Source: Marinobacter alexandrii
Lineage (GTDB): Bacteria; Bacteroidota; Bacteroidia; Cytophagales; Cyclobacteriaceae
Direction: 5' to 3'
Assembly: GCA_039984955.1 (NCBI GenBank)
Contig: JBDWTN010000005.1
Location: 744,001-808,000, forward strand
Length of the DNA stretch: 64,000 bases
The position numbers were made by a program, and so were the translations under genes. Positions within the stretch are counted from its first letter, which is position 1; each line of letters opens with the position of its first letter. Positions 9,154-18,583 of the stretch are shown here, piece by piece. The notes under the pieces were generated by a model, which had not been told where the DNA came from, did not search any database, and worked only from the letters and a program-made list of their open reading frames with translations.

Positions 9154-11542
9154 CGGTGTAGTCTTTTTCGACTGTCAAAGTGTGTTCAGATTTAAGAGTA
9201 TCTCTTCTTTCTTGTTCGAATGGATCAAAATTAGAGATGGGCTGTACATATGAATAGCAGTCATTTTTAAGACTTCCGCCACTCCAGTTTTCTAGTTCTG
9301 CTTGATCAAAACCATGAAGAACGATCTTCAGGTTTTTGATTTTGCTTTTGTAGTCTCCTTGGGCTTTTAGAATTTTAATTGAGTTTCCTTCAGGATTGAA
9401 GTGAATCTTTCTTCTGTGATATGCCCCATTTTCATTGTCATGTGAAACCCCATCATCCTCGTAATACTCAACTTGATTTGATTCGCTTCCCTTATATATA
9501 TGAAGCTCCAGATTCTCTCCTATGTCTTTTGAATTCAGCGTTACATCAGAGTAAACAGGAATAATAGATGACGCTTTGATAAATAGTGGTAAATGCTCCA
9601 GCGCGTACTCACGGATCATTTCATTTCCTCCTTTTAGCTTTTCATCAGTAAAGAACTCATACCACTCACCGGCAGGGAGGTATACCTTCCCATATCGTTG
9701 ATCACTTGCCAGAGGCGCTACTAAAATGCTTTCTCCAAACAAGTATTGATTTTCATAGTCAGATTCGTAAATCTTGGCGTCTTGCGTATAGTCAATACAT
9801 AAGCTTTTCGTAATAGGAATTCCTGTTTCGGATGCCCTCAAAAATGCCCCATAAATGTATGGAAGTAGCTTATATCTAAGTCGAATATAGTTCTTCGAAA
9901 TCTCTTCTACCTCTTCTCCATAGGACCATGGTTCAGAATCGTGCGAGTTGATCATGGAATGTCCTCTAAAGAAAGGTGAAAACGCTCCAACCTGAATCCA
10001 TCGGGCAAACAGGTTACTTTGTCCGTTTCCGGCAAACCCGCCAACATCATACCCTGAGAACGGCACTCCTGATAAGCCTAGACTATTGACCATTCGAACA
10101 CCTAAAAGCATATGTTCATCGTTGGCTACATTATCACCCGTCCACAAAGCACTGTAGCGTTGCACACCTGCAAATCCCGCTCTGGTAAGCACAAAAGGGC
10201 GTTTTCCTTTCAAGTTCTCTTTGGCTCCTTCATAAGCGCTTCTAGCCATCTGCATCCCGTAGATGTTTCTTCCCTTGCGTGTGGTACCTCCGTCTCCTTC
10301 AAAGTCAAACTCGATATTTTCCGGAAGCATTTGACCCCAAGTGGCGATCTCATTCATGTCATTCCAGAAGCCTTTGATTCCCATTTTGGTGTAAGACTTC
10401 ATCATGTCCTTCCACCATTCACGCGTAGAGTCTTTCGTGAAATCAGGAAAATTACACCAACCTGGCCATACCTCTCCTTCATAGTTTGTGCCATCAGGGT
10501 ACTTCAGGAATACATCCTCCTTTTTCCCACTGGTATATGGATCATATTTGTCTTCCATTTTAATCCCCGGATCACAAATCACGACCACCTCAAATCCCAT
10601 CTCCTTCAAAATATCCACCATCTGGTCCGGATAGGGAAATCGTTCCTTATCCCAACTAAAGATCTTATACTGATCCATGTAATGGATATCCAATACGATC
10701 ACATCTGCTGGGATATCTTTATCTCTAAATTTCTTTGCAACATCTAATACCTCCGTATCTGGGTAGTAGCTATATCGGCACTGCTGGTATCCTATACTCC
10801 ACATTGGAGGAAGGTTTATACGCCCTGTTAACCAGGTGTAAGACGCTATTATCTCAGCTACTGAACCACCGAAAAAATAGTAGTTCATATCACCCGAATC
10901 CACAGAAAAGCTGGAGAATCGATTATTGGAAGCACCAAAATTAAAATGGCTTTTATAGGAGTTGTCTACAAATATCCCATAGCTCAGGTCATCATGAATG
11001 CCCATATAAAAAGGAATGGATGCATATAAAGGGTCGGCCTCTATGTCATAGGCAAAATGGTCTGTATTCCAGTTTTGGTATCCTTTACCTCTTCTATCCA
11101 ATGGCCCAGTCTTTTCACCTAGCCCTACAAATCGCTCGTTTTCTTGAAGCTTTTTGTACACGGTGACTTGCTCGCCCTGTGTTTGCGTCCCAAGACCAGC
11201 GTCATCCTCATTGATAATTTTTCCCTCTTTGTTTAAGAATGTGAATAGTATAGGAGACTTATTGATTACGATATCTAACGACTCTGAAGTAGCTATAAGC
11301 GTCTCGCCGTGATCTTCCACTGAAAAAGCGACATTTTCAGGATTTTGAATAACCGCATATGGATTTTCATCCCTGTGCTTACCTACCTGATGTACCCTCA
11401 CAGTCTGCTTATTATAGAAGGTTAATTCATAGGTATTGTCTTCAGTATAAACCTGAATGCCATGATCATTTGACGTGTATGACTTTACATTCCCTCCCAT
11501 TTGTATTCGCTTCTTGCGTTCACTATTGGCAATATCCAACAT
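9128..11542 (-). CDS. GH31 alpha-glucosidase
   Basis: An 804-residue family 31 glycoside hydrolase releasing glucose from the non-reducing ends of maltodextrins. Visible features are the N-terminal beta-sandwich, the catalytic barrel with MWSIGYQQCRYSY, the nucleophile motif GFWNDMNE (Asp about 394), the acid/base region ALWTGDN (Asp about 469), and a C-terminal beta region ending in a DUF5110-like segment. No signal peptide is seen, so the enzyme is probably cytoplasmic and works on sugar brought in by the MFS carrier. It is the first gene of the minus-strand block. A LacI-type palindrome (11630-11643) lies 88 bp upstream. An internal ATG at codon 15 (MGGNV) is a possible alternative start. 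Confidence 0.93.
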   Translation of the reverse strand: MLDIANSERKKRIQMGGNVKSYTSNDHGIQVYTEDNTYELTFYNKQTVRVHQVGKHRDENPYAVIQNPENVAFSVEDHGETLIATSESLDIVINKSPILFTFLNKEGKIINEDDAGLGTQTQGEQVTVYKKLQENERFVGLGEKTGPLDRRGKGYQNWNTDHFAYDIEADPLYASIPFYMGIHDDLSYGIFVDNSYKSHFNFGASNNRFSSFSVDSGDMNYYFFGGSVAEIIASYTWLTGRINLPPMWSIGYQQCRYSYYPDTEVLDVAKKFRDKDIPADVIVLDIHYMDQYKIFSWDKERFPYPDQMVDILKEMGFEVVVICDPGIKMEDKYDPYTSGKKEDVFLKYPDGTNYEGEVWPGWCNFPDFTKDSTREWWKDMMKSYTKMGIKGFWNDMNEIATWGQMLPENIEFDFEGDGGTTRKGRNIYGMQMARSAYEGAKENLKGKRPFVLTRAGFAGVQRYSALWTGDNVANDEHMLLGVRMVNSLGLSGVPFSGYDVGGFAGNGQSNLFARWIQVGAFSPFFRGHSMINSHDSEPWSYGEEVEEISKNYIRLRYKLLPYIYGAFLRASETGIPITKSLCIDYTQDAKIYESDYENQYLFGESILVAPLASDQRYGKVYLPAGEWYEFFTDEKLKGGNEMIREYALEHLPLFIKASSIIPVYSDVTLNSKDIGENLELHIYKGSESNQVEYYEDDGVSHDNENGAYHRRKIHFNPEGNSIKILKAQGDYKSKIKNLKIVLHGFDQAELENWSGGSLKNDCYSYVQPISNFDPFEQERRDTLKSEHTLTVEKDYTDEEMVFTW

Positions 11543-11629
11543 AATATAATTCCGTCATTAAGTTGAGTGATAGGGTCAAATTAATGAATATTCTTGCAGC
11601 GGAGGGTAGTCTTATTTCAAAAAAAATAA

Positions 11630-11643
11630 CGCAAACGGTTGCG
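11630..11643. promoter_or_regulatory. LacI-type operator upstream of the GH31 block
   Basis: The 14-bp sequence CGCAAACGGTTGCG differs from a perfect palindrome by one base. It is nearly identical to three other sites in the window (27144, 31774, 38551). It lies 88 bp before the GH31 start, and the only LacI-family regulator in the window lies beside the 27144 copy. The role as regulator-binding site is inferred from the recurrence. Confidence 0.7.
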
Positions 11644-11710
11644 AAAGCTCCTGATACTGAAGATTTTGTAAAAAATCAGACTTTTCTCGACAAATCACGA
11701 GCCAATAGCC

Positions 11711-12040
11711 TCATGAATCAATACTGACGTTTACAGTCGGGTTTGGGCAAAACCAAGAGAAGATCTCAAGTCCAGTATTTGACAGACCAGTTTTAATCCT
11801 CATGATTGATTGGCTATATTCTATTGAATGATATTGATCTCTAGGAAGTAACGTAAATTCTGTACCACCTAAGTTAGGCACAAGACACTTGAATAAATAC
11901 CATTCGTTCAGTAGATCATACACTTTATCCTCAAAACCCGACCACTCATTCATTGGATGAACTTTTGGAGCTAAGCTCCAACCTAAAGAGCTAATTTTAT
12001 CAAAAGATAAATACCCAAAAGTGGGTATTGTGAATTCCAT
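11711..12040 (-). CDS. Hypothetical protein, 109 residues
   Basis: I do not recognise a family. The predicted product has no signal peptide or membrane segment. It is moderately aromatic (several Trp, Phe and Tyr) and begins MEFTIPTFGYLSFDKI. It stands alone on the minus strand between the GH31 promoter and the RHS island, with 170-180 bp of AT-rich intergenic DNA on both sides, consistent with a small independent gene. Its stop lies 67 bp from the GH31 operator region. It could be an orphan cargo gene of the neighbouring island. The reading frame is plausible but has no motif support. Confidence 0.5.
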   Translation of the reverse strand: MEFTIPTFGYLSFDKISSLGWSLAPKVHPMNEWSGFEDKVYDLLNEWYLFKCLVPNLGGTEFTLLPRDQYHSIEYSQSIMRIKTGLSNTGLEIFSWFCPNPTVNVSIDS

Positions 12041-12220
12041 TTTTTACTGTTCTTTTTGGAAGAAAATAATCAAATGATAATGTTTACTCGCAAATGTTTC
12101 ATTTAGTTATTAGCAAACTTTAACCTTCAACCGAACCTAATTATCTTATGCGCTATAAGTATGTGCTTACAATCGTCTTCACTGTTACTCATGAATACAA
12201 AATCAGTCATTTAAAATAAT

Positions 12221-15200
12221 ATGCTATCTACTAGAAATAAGAACATCTTTTACTTACTGTATTTCTTAGGAAATTTCCTGTTTGCTCAAGATTTCTATAT
12301 TCCCAAGTTTGATGAAATAGTCGAACCTTCTCCACAAGCAGCTACTCTTGGGCAATACGGATTTCTACCTCCTAATCAATACATGGGTACACCTAATATA
12401 GGAATCTCTTTATATGAGATTGAATTCGAAGAATTAACTATTCCATTGTCACTTTCTTACTATATGCCTGGATTAAGACCCAATGATGAAGCCAGTTGGG
12501 TAGGTTTAGGTTGGTCACTTAATGCTACATCCGTTATAACCAGATCCATAAAGGGGAGAGACGATTTATTAGATCAATATTCCGATATCGAAATTGGTTG
12601 GATTTTCAGAAAGTCATTGTTGGAGTTGACGGATAATCCAGAAGATGGCTATTGGGATGGATCCACCCAAACTCTGCTATCAGGGTCTGATTTAGACAGA
12701 GTTGACGCTGGTGATGATATTGACATGGAGCCCGATATTTGGTCTGTAAGTCTTTTCGGCAAAAGCATCAAATTCATTTTGGGGCACTATTCATATCCAG
12801 ACCCTGAGATTGAAGTAATAGTTCTAAATGAAAAAAATTATAAAATATCATTTAACAAAGACACTAAAATATTCAAGGTTATTGATAACATTGGATACGA
12901 ATATATCTTTGACTTAATTTTAACATCAAATGGAATTGGTTCAAATGTACCTGGTACCTGGAAAACTCCCTCCTCTTGGTATTTAAGCAAAATAATATCA
13001 CCTAACAGTACAGGTAAATCAATTGAATTTAATTACTCATCTAAAATTGAAGTAAAGTCCGGGCGAAATTGGTTTCAATATGGGAAGGCCAATTACAATA
13101 TCTTACAAGGAAATTGGACAGGTCAGACTGCTCCACAGTTTCAAGTTCCTTGTGACCCTTTTTTCAATTCGAGTTTGTATAGCAATTCAGGGTTTGGGCC
13201 TAGTAAATATTACATAGGCTTGAACTATTCACTTAGTGAAGAAGTATACTTAACATCCATCATTAATGGCCCTGAAAAAGTAGAATTTAACACCTCAGAT
13301 AGAGAAGATCTAGAAACTAAAGAAGCAAATGAACATGCTCAGAAACTTGATAATATCTCGATCTACTTTGGATCTGAATTGAAAAAAAGAATTGGATTTA
13401 ATTTCAGTTATTTCAATCAAAGTAACACTTATACTAAAAAAACTCATTTTTATAGATTAAAACTAGATGGCCTTTCTGCACAAGAAAGACGATATACTTT
13501 TTCCTATTCTAGTACAAATAATCTCCCATCAAAAGAAACCCAAGAATTTGACTGGTGGGGGTATTACAACGGAAAAGATCCTAATGGTTGGTTATTCCCT
13601 CCTCATTCCGACTACACTTCATCTTGGGCACATAACACTACTACTGGATTCTATAGGTCTCCAGATAGTAACTACTCAATAAAAGGTGTACTTAATAGAA
13701 TCACTTATCCTACTGGAGGCTATACTCAATACATATATGAACCTAATGATGTCCAATTAAGAGATAACTCAATTTATGAATGGGAAGATTCTCCTGAACT
13801 TACACCCAATGGACCAAAGAGAAATGTGGAAATAGGTGGTTTAAGAATATCAAAGGTGAAAGATTACGATATAGATGGGACACTAACTAAGACTCATGAA
13901 TATAACTATACGGACGCCAACGACACCAATCTATCCTCAGGCTTGTTATTGGATGAAGAAATGAGATTTAGAAATGATTATGAAGTGAAAAAAGTATATA
14001 ATACATTATGCGATGGACTTGATTCTCCTTTCCCTTCAGGGACTGGCTGCAAGGCTCAATATTCACAGTTAAGCTCCAATCCAATAACTTCAATTCATTC
14101 AATTGCAGATGGTTCTTTTTATGGATATTCAAGAGTAGAAGAATTAATAATAGACATTAACGACGCTTCTAATTCATATAAAATCATATCAGAATTTGTC
14201 AATAAGCCATACCAAGTAAGTGTTATCGCACCATATTCTGATAAAGCAATAAGTTATTTTGGAAGTGGAGGTTGTCATGAATATTTAAAACCTCTTTCTA
14301 TACGAAATGTAAAATGGCCTAGATCACTTAGCGAAAACAATGGAAAGATTGATTACCAAGAAATGTATGACTCGGATGGAGTAAAAATCAAATCAATAGA
14401 CTACAATTATTTATCCCTAGGAACGAATGAAAGATATTACGCTGGAGTAAAATCATTTGGTGGTTATACCTCAGGAGGCCCTATAGGAACGAATACTAAA
14501 CTAGTCGCATTTCAGAATTACCCTGTTTCTATAAGGAAACCTGTTTTAGGATCCATGATAGAGGTAACACATTTTAATACTCGTGATCTCACTTCTTCAA
14601 CAGGTTACTCCTATAACTCAAAGTGGTTACCAAAATCAAAAACTTATTCCACGAGCGATGGTGATGCTCTTGTTACTAAATACTATTATCCAGTGGATTA
14701 CACAGACCATGATATTGCCTTTGATTTAGTTCAGTCTAATATAGTTGCTAAACCAATTAAAATAGAGGAAGTCAAAAAAGGAAATCTTATCTCAGGTACA
14801 GTGTATGATTATGATGCTTGGGGCAAGCCTACAGAAGAATATAGATATGAGTCTGATGATTTAAAAGCTCCTGAAGCCCATGATCCAGAATCATTGATCC
14901 CTTCAGGATATAGTAGCATTAATGAAATTTCTTATGTAGGAAGTAAAGTGAGTCAAATTGAAAGTAGATCCGGTATTAATAAAAGCTATATCTGGGGCTA
15001 TAACCATCGTTACCCAATTGCAATAGCTGAAAACGCCAATAAAAATGAGATTGGATATTCAAGTTTTGAAAGCGGTTTCGATAGTTGGGAAGTGAGTTAT
15101 GGAACAGTTCCTGATGATGGTGTTACTGGTAAAAAGTGTATAGAGCCAATAGATGCTTCAATAAAGTCCAAACATCAATTTCCGCCTGGTACTTATCGTA

Positions 15201-15577
15201 TATCAATGTATTCAAAGAATATAAATGGTACAGGAGGAACAATATCCATTCAAAACTATGGAGGTATTGCACCTTTTTGGCCAGGCAATAATGAATGGAA
15301 ATACGATGAACGCATCGTAACTCTAAACAATACTGAATATCTAACTTTTGAATCTTCGGCTCAAAGTGGAATTTATATCGATGATTTAAAAGTAATGCCG
15401 ATCGATGCTGAAATGACAACCTACACTTATGATCCACTCATTGGAATTACACATGTGGTAGACCCTAATGGTAAAATCCATGAATATCAATACGATGAAA
15501 AAGGCAGGTTGATAGAAATACGCGATCCGGAAGGAATGCTGTTGAAGTCATATGAATATCACCTGACTACTGATTAG
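12221..15577 (+). CDS. Secreted RHS/YD-repeat protein, first of three
   Basis: An 1118-residue protein with a signal peptide (hydrophobic core YLLYFLGNFLFAQ). The N-terminal part resembles the opening domain of Bacteroidota RHS proteins, with a PNIGISLYEIE segment and a WVGLGWSLN motif. A long beta-rich region with scattered YD-type repeats follows (GYTQYIYEP, YDYDAWGKPTEEYRYE). A carbohydrate-binding-like insertion lies at about residues 945-1060, and the last part carries classic YD repeats (HEYQYDEKGRLIEIRDPEG). There is no RHS core sequence and no toxin-like tail. It is 18 bp upstream of the next RHS gene, in the same reading frame and separated by one stop. It probably forms part of an extracellular or periplasmic RHS shell with its two neighbours; the assembly is inferred. 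Confidence 0.82.
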   Translation: MLSTRNKNIFYLLYFLGNFLFAQDFYIPKFDEIVEPSPQAATLGQYGFLPPNQYMGTPNIGISLYEIEFEELTIPLSLSYYMPGLRPNDEASWVGLGWSLNATSVITRSIKGRDDLLDQYSDIEIGWIFRKSLLELTDNPEDGYWDGSTQTLLSGSDLDRVDAGDDIDMEPDIWSVSLFGKSIKFILGHYSYPDPEIEVIVLNEKNYKISFNKDTKIFKVIDNIGYEYIFDLILTSNGIGSNVPGTWKTPSSWYLSKIISPNSTGKSIEFNYSSKIEVKSGRNWFQYGKANYNILQGNWTGQTAPQFQVPCDPFFNSSLYSNSGFGPSKYYIGLNYSLSEEVYLTSIINGPEKVEFNTSDREDLETKEANEHAQKLDNISIYFGSELKKRIGFNFSYFNQSNTYTKKTHFYRLKLDGLSAQERRYTFSYSSTNNLPSKETQEFDWWGYYNGKDPNGWLFPPHSDYTSSWAHNTTTGFYRSPDSNYSIKGVLNRITYPTGGYTQYIYEPNDVQLRDNSIYEWEDSPELTPNGPKRNVEIGGLRISKVKDYDIDGTLTKTHEYNYTDANDTNLSSGLLLDEEMRFRNDYEVKKVYNTLCDGLDSPFPSGTGCKAQYSQLSSNPITSIHSIADGSFYGYSRVEELIIDINDASNSYKIISEFVNKPYQVSVIAPYSDKAISYFGSGGCHEYLKPLSIRNVKWPRSLSENNGKIDYQEMYDSDGVKIKSIDYNYLSLGTNERYYAGVKSFGGYTSGGPIGTNTKLVAFQNYPVSIRKPVLGSMIEVTHFNTRDLTSSTGYSYNSKWLPKSKTYSTSDGDALVTKYYYPVDYTDHDIAFDLVQSNIVAKPIKIEEVKKGNLISGTVYDYDAWGKPTEEYRYESDDLKAPEAHDPESLIPSGYSSINEISYVGSKVSQIESRSGINKSYIWGYNHRYPIAIAENANKNEIGYSSFESGFDSWEVSYGTVPDDGVTGKKCIEPIDASIKSKHQFPPGTYRISMYSKNINGTGGTISIQNYGGIAPFWPGNNEWKYDERIVTLNNTEYLTFESSAQSGIYIDDLKVMPIDAEMTTYTYDPLIGITHVVDPNGKIHEYQYDEKGRLIEIRDPEGMLLKSYEYHLTTD

Positions 15578-15595
15578 TCACTAGCCAATTATAAT

Positions 15596-18580
15596 ATGTT
15601 TAAAAAAATACTCATACTACTCCTAGCAAGCTTTTCTTTATCATCATCCTTCTCTCAAGGATATGAAGATCATAGTATAACCTGGTCCCATCAAGATTGG
15701 ATTTATTATTACAGTCCTGTTAGCGGAGGTGGTTCAGTCAGGCTTGATATTGTTGATAATGTATTAACTGTACGTTTCGACGCAAGCTTTCAAACTGCCT
15801 ATGTAATAACCACTCCATTTGAGTTAAATACAACACGCCAATTACCCGATATGACACTGGGACAAATAAACGGTGGTTATACCATAAAAATAGAGGATGG
15901 AAAACTAAGAGCCACGGGACCCCAAGTGGCAATAGGGAACTTTGGCAATAAGACCTTTACTCAAGAACTTCCTCATATAAACATATCTGCAAATAAAACA
16001 GGGGTATGTCCAGATGATCCTGTGACCATTACAAGAGGATCTTATTATGGAATAACAAGTATCTATGATTTGAAATTGGAGAAAAGTACTTGGAATGGGT
16101 CGAGTTGGACAAATTTCAACTATGTAGACAATCCGTCACCACTTGACGGTTCAAGTATCTGGGCTCCTAAGCCAACCAAGAGAACCAGATATCGAGTAAA
16201 AGGAGATTATGCATTCAACGGAGGATATTCAGTATACAGCAATACTATCGAAGTTGGTGTCGCCAAAGCTTCTCTTAAAATGACCTATCAGGGAGGAACA
16301 TCTACAACCTTTCCCGATGCTCCACAGGGAGCAACGGTTGGCTTTAATTTAGATTTAGATAGTGATTATTCACTAAGTTCTGGACCGTGGGTTATTAACG
16401 GAAATCATGTTGCATCAATCAGTAGTTATACATTTGATGGTAAAAACCCAGTCACCATTAAGGCATTGGTTCAATCAGCCGCTCTTGACTGTAGTTTTTA
16501 TACCAATGATGTCACTATAACGCCTAAGCCACACATTGACATACAAGTCGATAAGTCTTTTACTTGTCCAGGTGACCAATTAAGAATTACAAGAACATCT
16601 TCCTACGGCACCACAGATCTTTGGAATCTAAGGTTACAAAAAAGTATTTGGAATGGATCTGGGTGGTCAAACTTCACCGATGTTGAGAGTCCTAATCCAT
16701 TAGATGGTGGAAGCATATGGAATTATAGTTTTGAAAAGCGAATAAGGTTTAGAGTAATTGGTGAGTATGCGTTTGAACTAGGTTACACAGTTGAGAGTAA
16801 TATTGTTGAAGTTAATTCTTGCAATCAGATAATCACGCGAATATTACGTTTTCGAAATTTCACAGAAAATGCACCCGAAAATCTAAGCAACGAACATGTC
16901 AGCACTTTTAAACAATTCTATGATGGACTTGGAAGATTAAAGCAGGAGGTTTCGGTGATGCAATCACCGCAAGAAAGCGATTTTGTTATTCCTCATAACT
17001 ATGATGGTTTAGGTAGAGAAGCCATTCAATACCTTCCATATGTAGACAATCAGAATCTTGGGAAATATAGAGAGAATGCTATTCAGGATCAATTAGCCTT
17101 TTATCAAACGGCTACTGATATCTCCAATTCTTCCACTCCATTTTCAGAACGAAGGTTTGAAAATAGTCCGTTAAATCGGGCTCTAGAACAAGGAAGCCCC
17201 GGCGAAGCTTGGCAAATAGGACAAGCAACCGTATCCTTCGAATATTTACTCAATTCGGTAGATGAAGTCATTCAGTGGAATCACGTGAATCTGCTCACTA
17301 ACTCAGAATCCTATTACCCCGAGAATCAACTCTATAAGAATCAAACAACTGATGAAGATGGCAACATAACTAACGAGTATGTGGATAAGCTGGGAAGAAC
17401 CATTTTGAAGGAATCATTCATAGATAGTGATTGGGCCAAGACCTATTACATCTACGATGACTTTGGGCTTTTACGAGTTGTCATTCCTCCGGAAGCGACC
17501 AGCAAACTGAATACAGATTTTTTTGCTGCTAACGCTGATCGTCAAGCGTTTTTGAATACATGGGCGTTTCAGTACACCTATGATGCTCGAAAAAGAATGA
17601 GCGAAAAGAAAGTGCCAGGCGCAGATCCAATTCACATGGTGTATGATAAATGGGATCGGTTAGCACTGACACAAGATGGCGTTCAGCACAAAAATGATAG
17701 ATGGTTATTCACATGTTACGATGCACTAAATAGGCCCGTAATGACTGGGATCTTAAATGATTCCCGTACTAGAAGTGAACTTCAAGCCTCGGTTGGATCG
17801 ATTGGTTCAGGTGATACCTATAGATTCCTTTCTTTCATAGGTACTACGACCAATCACGGGTATAATCAACATGCATATCCGCATAATAATACCACAGGAG
17901 GAGTCATTGATGAGGTTTTGTCTGTGACCTACTATGACAATTATGAGTTCAAGACACTAACGAATTTATCAACAGCAAACTATGTCAGACCATCAGAATT
18001 TGAAGGAGCAAATGTAGATGCCTTTCATATTCTTCCAGTCTATAATTCAAAGATCAAAGGGCTGGTCACAGGAACAAAAACCAAAGTGCTTGATACCGAT
18101 GACTATCTAACAACCATCACGTTCTATGATGATAAGTATAGAGCCATTCAAGTGGTTAGTGAAAATTATGTCAACGGTATCGACATCATAAGTAATCAGT
18201 ATGATTTCACGGGGAGTATTCGAGAAATAAAATCGGAACATTCAGAAGCAGCTAATAGCCATACTATATTGATAGAATATGAATATGATCATGCGAATAG
18301 GCTACTTCAATGCTTTCACACACACAATAATGGTGATCGTATCGAACTTTATTCCAACGAGTACAATCAGCTTGGAGAACTAATAACCAAAAACCTGCAC
18401 TACTCAGAAACTGATGCTGCATATATGCAGCAAGTAGATTATGAGTATAACATCAGAGGTTGGTTAAGAAGCATCAATAAAGCCTCATTATCTAATTCAC
18501 CTGAAGAATTAGGCCCAACAGACTTATTCAGTCTTGAGCTGATTTATAATACGCCAATTCCATCTCTACCTAACAACTAA
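15596..18580 (+). CDS. Secreted RHS protein with DUF6443-like domain, second of three; shell ends mid-repeat
   Basis: A 994-residue protein with a clear signal peptide (KKILILLLASFSLSSSFSQG). After it come two Ig-like repeats of about 96 residues (starting HINISANKTG and HIDIQVDKSF, each with a WNGSSW/WNGSGW core). A DUF6443-like RHS entry domain (FYDGLGRLKQEVS, YDGLGREAIQYLPY) and many YD repeats follow (YTYDARKRMSEKK, YDHANRLLQC). It stops at DLFSLELIYNTP. In single-chain homologues I know, this strand is followed at once by a YNGNISxMxW motif. That continuation is found inside the next gene (FNGNISAMRWK). The three-base gap and shared frame with the next gene suggest coupled translation. 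Likely function: half of a divided RHS shell. Confidence 0.82.
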   Translation: MFKKILILLLASFSLSSSFSQGYEDHSITWSHQDWIYYYSPVSGGGSVRLDIVDNVLTVRFDASFQTAYVITTPFELNTTRQLPDMTLGQINGGYTIKIEDGKLRATGPQVAIGNFGNKTFTQELPHINISANKTGVCPDDPVTITRGSYYGITSIYDLKLEKSTWNGSSWTNFNYVDNPSPLDGSSIWAPKPTKRTRYRVKGDYAFNGGYSVYSNTIEVGVAKASLKMTYQGGTSTTFPDAPQGATVGFNLDLDSDYSLSSGPWVINGNHVASISSYTFDGKNPVTIKALVQSAALDCSFYTNDVTITPKPHIDIQVDKSFTCPGDQLRITRTSSYGTTDLWNLRLQKSIWNGSGWSNFTDVESPNPLDGGSIWNYSFEKRIRFRVIGEYAFELGYTVESNIVEVNSCNQIITRILRFRNFTENAPENLSNEHVSTFKQFYDGLGRLKQEVSVMQSPQESDFVIPHNYDGLGREAIQYLPYVDNQNLGKYRENAIQDQLAFYQTATDISNSSTPFSERRFENSPLNRALEQGSPGEAWQIGQATVSFEYLLNSVDEVIQWNHVNLLTNSESYYPENQLYKNQTTDEDGNITNEYVDKLGRTILKESFIDSDWAKTYYIYDDFGLLRVVIPPEATSKLNTDFFAANADRQAFLNTWAFQYTYDARKRMSEKKVPGADPIHMVYDKWDRLALTQDGVQHKNDRWLFTCYDALNRPVMTGILNDSRTRSELQASVGSIGSGDTYRFLSFIGTTTNHGYNQHAYPHNNTTGGVIDEVLSVTYYDNYEFKTLTNLSTANYVRPSEFEGANVDAFHILPVYNSKIKGLVTGTKTKVLDTDDYLTTITFYDDKYRAIQVVSENYVNGIDIISNQYDFTGSIREIKSEHSEAANSHTILIEYEYDHANRLLQCFHTHNNGDRIELYSNEYNQLGELITKNLHYSETDAAYMQQVDYEYNIRGWLRSINKASLSNSPEELGPTDLFSLELIYNTPIPSLPNN

Positions 18581-18583
18581 TCT

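Noticed and set aside
10112-10747. 211-codon plus-strand open frame
   Set aside because: It is antisense to the GH31 catalytic core and has no recognisable motif.
12148-12219. 23-codon frame starting MRYKYVLTIVFTV just before the first RHS gene
   Set aside because: Possible leader peptide, but too short and without any supporting motif or stop/attenuator hairpin.
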